Origin: an uncultured Ruminiclostridium sp.
Lineage (GTDB): Bacteria; Bacillota; Clostridia; Oscillospirales; Ruminococcaceae
DNA: 64,000 nucleotides
Direction: 5' to 3'
Assembly (NCBI GenBank): GCA_947623915.1
Contig: CANQIB010000002.1
Span: 169,678-233,677 of the forward strand
The notes under the pieces were generated by a model. That model saw only the letters and a list, made by a program, of their open reading frames with translations, did not search any database and was not told the origin of the DNA. A program made the translations under genes and the position numbers. Below are positions 61,070 through 64,000 of this stretch, piece by piece (position 1 is the first letter of the stretch; each line of letters opens with the position of its first letter).

Positions 61070-62421
61070 TGCTTAGAAAGAACGGGATCGCACAGATAGA
61101 AATAACCTCCCTTACCTCGGAGGGGTACGGAGTAGGAAGAGCGGACGGAATGGCGGTGTTCGTTCCGTTCACCGCTCCGGGAGATTTGCTCCGCTGTCGG
61201 ATATTAAAAGTGAAAAGCTCCTACGCATATGCAAAGACGGAAGAACTTATTCGGCCGTCTGAATTGAGAGTGTCGCAGGACTGTCCCGTGTACGGTAAGT
61301 GCGGCGGCTGTTCTCTGCGGCATATTTCTTATGACGCGCAGCTAAAATACAAAGAAAAAACGGTATATGACGCGTTTACCCGAATAGGAAAACTGCACCC
61401 GAAATTTCTGCCGATAATTCATAATGACAGTCCCGACCGTTACCGCAACAAGCTGCAAATGCCGGCGGGTGTGTCGGACGGCAGGACGGCGTTCGGGTTT
61501 TATGCGTTTCACAGCCACAGGATAGTGCCTTGCTCGGATTGTCGGTTGCAACCGGAGATATTTGCAAAAATATTGAACAGGCTTGCGGCGCTGTGTGATG
61601 AACATAACGTTCCGATATACGACGAGTCGACGGGGAAAGGCGCTTTGCGCCATGCGTATCTGAGAAAAGGACACCACAGCGGGGAAATATGCGTATGTCT
61701 TGTCAGCGCGCGGCCGCACCGTTCATATAACGGGATCGCCCTGCAAATCGTTCGGGAGTTTCCCGCTGTGACTTCGGTGGTGCTTAATCTGAATCCGTCC
61801 GACACGAATGTGATACTCGGCGAAAGGGAAGAGGTGCTGTACGGACAGCCCTGCATAACCGATACAATGTGCGGGAAAACTGTGTATATCGCGCCCAAGG
61901 CTTTTTATCAGGTGAACACGCCGGTCGCGGAAAAAATATACCGTCAGGCGGCGGAATTTGCCGAGCCGGACGGAATGACCGTGTTGGATCTTTACTGCGG
62001 AGCAGGCACGATAGGTCTGTCGATGGCGGACAGAGCCAAGAAGCTGATAGGCGTTGAGATAGTGCCGGACGCGGTGGAAAATGCCCGTAAAAACGCCGCC
62101 GCAAACGGTATCTCCAACGCGGAATTTATCTGTGCGGACGCCGCCGCAGCGGCAAAAGAGCTTAACGCACGCGGCGTGCGGCCTGACGTAATAATCATCG
62201 ATCCGCCGCGCAAGGGCTGCACGGCCGCCGCTGCAAAGGAGATAGCGGCGTTCGGCGCAAAGCGCATCGTCATGATCTCCTGCAACCCCGCGACCGCTGC
62301 CCGCGACTGCGCCTGCTTCGAGCAGCTCGGCTACCGCACCGAAACGGTCGCCGCCGCCGATATGTTCAGCAATACGGGACATGTGGAGTGCGTGGTATTG
62401 ATGTCACGCTGGAATACTTAA
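61069..62421 (+). CDS. rlmD: 23S rRNA (uracil-C5)-methyltransferase, RlmD/RlmCD type
   Basis: 450 residues. A TRAM-like domain (about 8-62) is followed by a 4Fe-4S cysteine set (CPVYGKCGGCSLRH and later C in VPCSDCRL). The SAM-binding fold has LDLYCGAGTIGLSMAD, IIIDPPRKGC and the catalytic cysteine in ISCNPATAARDC, ending FSNTGHVECVVLMSR. It methylates U747 and/or U1939 of 23S rRNA. TGATG overlap couples it to prfB. Confidence 0.92.
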   Translation: MLRKNGIAQIEITSLTSEGYGVGRADGMAVFVPFTAPGDLLRCRILKVKSSYAYAKTEELIRPSELRVSQDCPVYGKCGGCSLRHISYDAQLKYKEKTVYDAFTRIGKLHPKFLPIIHNDSPDRYRNKLQMPAGVSDGRTAFGFYAFHSHRIVPCSDCRLQPEIFAKILNRLAALCDEHNVPIYDESTGKGALRHAYLRKGHHSGEICVCLVSARPHRSYNGIALQIVREFPAVTSVVLNLNPSDTNVILGEREEVLYGQPCITDTMCGKTVYIAPKAFYQVNTPVAEKIYRQAAEFAEPDGMTVLDLYCGAGTIGLSMADRAKKLIGVEIVPDAVENARKNAAANGISNAEFICADAAAAAKELNARGVRPDVIIIDPPRKGCTAAAAKEIAAFGAKRIVMISCNPATAARDCACFEQLGYRTETVAAADMFSNTGHVECVVLMSRWNT

Positions 62422-62561
62422 AAATAAAGGATTTTTTGGTATATCGAAATGGAACACTCAATTCAAAGCTTGTTTTATCGTAAAAGGAAACATATAAATT
62501 ACTACTATGTAAAACAGATTGAGTTAGTGATTTAGATGATAAGAGTTATGTGGAGGAAACT

Positions 62562-63992
62562 ATGATTAAAGAATCTGATTTTAAAAAATTACTGCTTTTT
62601 TTGGGCTTTACGGCTAATGGTGAACTTTTTGAGAAAAGGTTCAATAATTTTAATGTGTCTATGTGTGTGGACTTCTATCAGAAGAAACTTTATTACCCGG
62701 ATGGTATTAAAGGCAGGGAGCGAAATGACGGGTTTGATAAACAGGAAAATTTTGTTGTTTTTGAATGTGTAAACCGCCTTCTCGAAAAAGGATATCGCCC
62801 GGAGCATATTGTGTTGGAGAAAGAATGGCATCTAGGACACGACCTAAAAAGCGGACGTGCCGATATTTGTGTTACAGATGAGAAGAACGCCATGCTTTTT
62901 ATAGTTGAATGTAAAACTTGGGGCAAAGAATTTGATAATGCATTTAGAAACACGAAAAATGACGGTGGTCAGCTGTTCTCATATTGGCAACAAGAACAAT
63001 CGTGCAAATGGCTTGTTTTATATGCGTCGGATTTTAAGGATGACTCCATTGAATATAAGGCGCCGACTATTTACTGTTTAGATGATGCAAACATTATTCT
63101 TCTGGCCAAGAATGATAAGTCTATTAAACTTTACAGTGATGCACATACTGCGGCAGAGAAGCATGAAGTGTGGAAGGAAACCTATGCCGGTCAAATCCAT
63201 GATGATCTGATTTTCTCTGAAGATTCCGTTGCGTATAAAATCGGCGTTAAACCATTGCTAAAAAAGAATTTACGCGATTTTGCGCCGAACGATAAGATTG
63301 TAAATAAATTTGAAGAAATCCTGCGTCATAACAATGTAAGCGATAAGGAAAATGCTTTCAACCGTCTTGTGGCTTTATTTATATGCAAACTTGTTGACGA
63401 AAGCACGAAGGGCGAGGAGGATGAGATTGAATTTCAGTATAAACAGGGAACGGATACATATGAAACTTTGCAGGATCGTCTTCAGCGGTTACATAAGGAC
63501 GGTATTGAGAGGTTTATGCGCGAAGAGATATACTATGTATCCGCTGATTATCCGGAGCAGCTGTTTTCGACCTATACGGGTACAAAGAGAAAAAAAGCTA
63601 TAGAGGACTTACAGAAGACAATTCGCATTTTGAAGTTCTATTCCAACAACGATTTTGCCTTCAAAGATGTTCATAATGAGGAATTGTTCTATCAGAACGG
63701 AAAAATACTCGTTGAAATGGTGCAACTCTTTGAAAAGTACAGAATTGTTTACCCTTCAAAGCATCAATTCCTAGGTGATTTATTTGAACAGCTTTTGAAT
63801 AAAGGCTTTAAGCAGAATGAGGGGCAGTTCTTTACACCGATGCCAATCACTCGTTTTATCTGGGATTGCTTGCCTATAAACCGTATGGTTAAATCCAAAA
63901 GAGGCACAGTATATCCAAAGGTAATAGATATAATCTTGCAGAGTTTGATACAAAGCCGAGGAATAATTGAAAAGTGCGCCTTTGCGGTGTAA
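62562..63992 (+). CDS. Truncated restriction-methylation protein (PD-(D/E)xK nuclease plus N6-methylase start)
   Basis: About 476 residues. The N-terminus has a nuclease-like domain with GRADICVTDEKNAMLFIVECKTWG (D...ExK). A helical region leads into LGDLFEQLLNKGFKQNEGQFFTPMPITRFIWDCL, the conserved start of N6-adenine methylases of type I/IIG systems. The frame should continue into SAM motif I (VIDxxxGxGxF) but instead diverges after PKVID and stops at 63992, so all catalytic methylase motifs are lost or lie beyond a rearrangement. ATG 62562 follows GGAGGAAA. Base composition is more AT-rich than the housekeeping genes before it, a sign of transfer. Confidence 0.75.
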   Translation: MIKESDFKKLLLFLGFTANGELFEKRFNNFNVSMCVDFYQKKLYYPDGIKGRERNDGFDKQENFVVFECVNRLLEKGYRPEHIVLEKEWHLGHDLKSGRADICVTDEKNAMLFIVECKTWGKEFDNAFRNTKNDGGQLFSYWQQEQSCKWLVLYASDFKDDSIEYKAPTIYCLDDANIILLAKNDKSIKLYSDAHTAAEKHEVWKETYAGQIHDDLIFSEDSVAYKIGVKPLLKKNLRDFAPNDKIVNKFEEILRHNNVSDKENAFNRLVALFICKLVDESTKGEEDEIEFQYKQGTDTYETLQDRLQRLHKDGIERFMREEIYYVSADYPEQLFSTYTGTKRKKAIEDLQKTIRILKFYSNNDFAFKDVHNEELFYQNGKILVEMVQLFEKYRIVYPSKHQFLGDLFEQLLNKGFKQNEGQFFTPMPITRFIWDCLPINRMVKSKRGTVYPKVIDIILQSLIQSRGIIEKCAFAV

Positions 63993-64000
63993 TTTTCGTT

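Noticed and set aside
63974..63980. GTGCGCC, the typical first bases of a group II intron
   Set aside because: A seven-base match at the window edge is weak, the methylase frame had already diverged about 50 bases earlier, and no intron domain is visible.

Overview
The window looks like a chromosomal segment of an anaerobic gut or rumen Clostridia member, most likely Oscillospiraceae/Ruminococcus-like. The support is the gene order ftsY-rdgB-yhbY-nadD-yqeK-rsfS, a GTP-type PEP carboxykinase, a Spo0A homologue, surface proteins ending in NPxTG-type anchors, and cytoplasmic plant- or mucin-glycan glycosidases. The species cannot be fixed from sequence reading alone. No phage, CRISPR array, rRNA operon or intact insertion sequence was found.

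Layout. 1-6.2 kb: end of ftsY, the rdgB-yhbY-nadD-yqeK-rsfS operon, a DUF362 protein, a small PH-domain membrane protein and PEPCK. 6.2-14.5 kb: the most interesting block, a four-gene minus-strand operon behind what reads as a cobalamin riboswitch plus terminator. It encodes a wall-anchored protein combining a DUF4430 (transcobalamin C-terminal-like) domain with a prenyltransferase-like alpha/alpha-barrel region, a second membrane-anchored DUF4430 protein, an EcfT, and one polypeptide that fuses both ECF ATPases to a membrane S-component-like domain. I read it as a self-contained corrinoid capture and import system whose surface module uses the two building blocks of mammalian intrinsic factor. 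14.5-17.7 kb: an FGGY kinase with a structured leader, a Spo0A with a degenerate receiver, and tRNA-Leu(CAG). 17.9-25.2 kb: an accessory region with an arsenic operon (arsR, arsP-like, acr3, Cys-rich thioredoxin), a broken serine recombinase, a DUF262/DUF1524 defence-type protein, and a graveyard of HTH, Fic, HsdM, HsdR and TnpV remnants. 25.2-30 kb: AraC regulator, flavin reductase, an unknown gene, and a redox operon (glutathione peroxidase, TSCPD protein, two flavodoxins, OhrR-type MarR) with a perfect 19-bp palindrome at its promoter. 30-40.5 kb: MacB/FtsX-type ABC exporter, an ECF sigma factor with a long C-terminal extension, an amino-acid ABC importer, an HD protein and an aminotransferase. 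40.7-50.5 kb: rpmB, a GH95 glycosidase, a tandem-repeat membrane protein, YitT, a CBS/CorC protein, TatD and two divergent LacI regulators. 50.9-57.4 kb: a 1768-residue Cys-rich repeat surface protein, then rpsI/rplM. 57.7-64 kb: DinB protein, a clan GH-A-like protein, prfB, an RlmD-type methyltransferase and a truncated restriction-methylation protein.

Promoters of the form TTGNNN-17-TATAAT are easy to recognise and many genes have one. A 47-bp palindrome occurs twice (2608 and 56452), each time between convergent genes.
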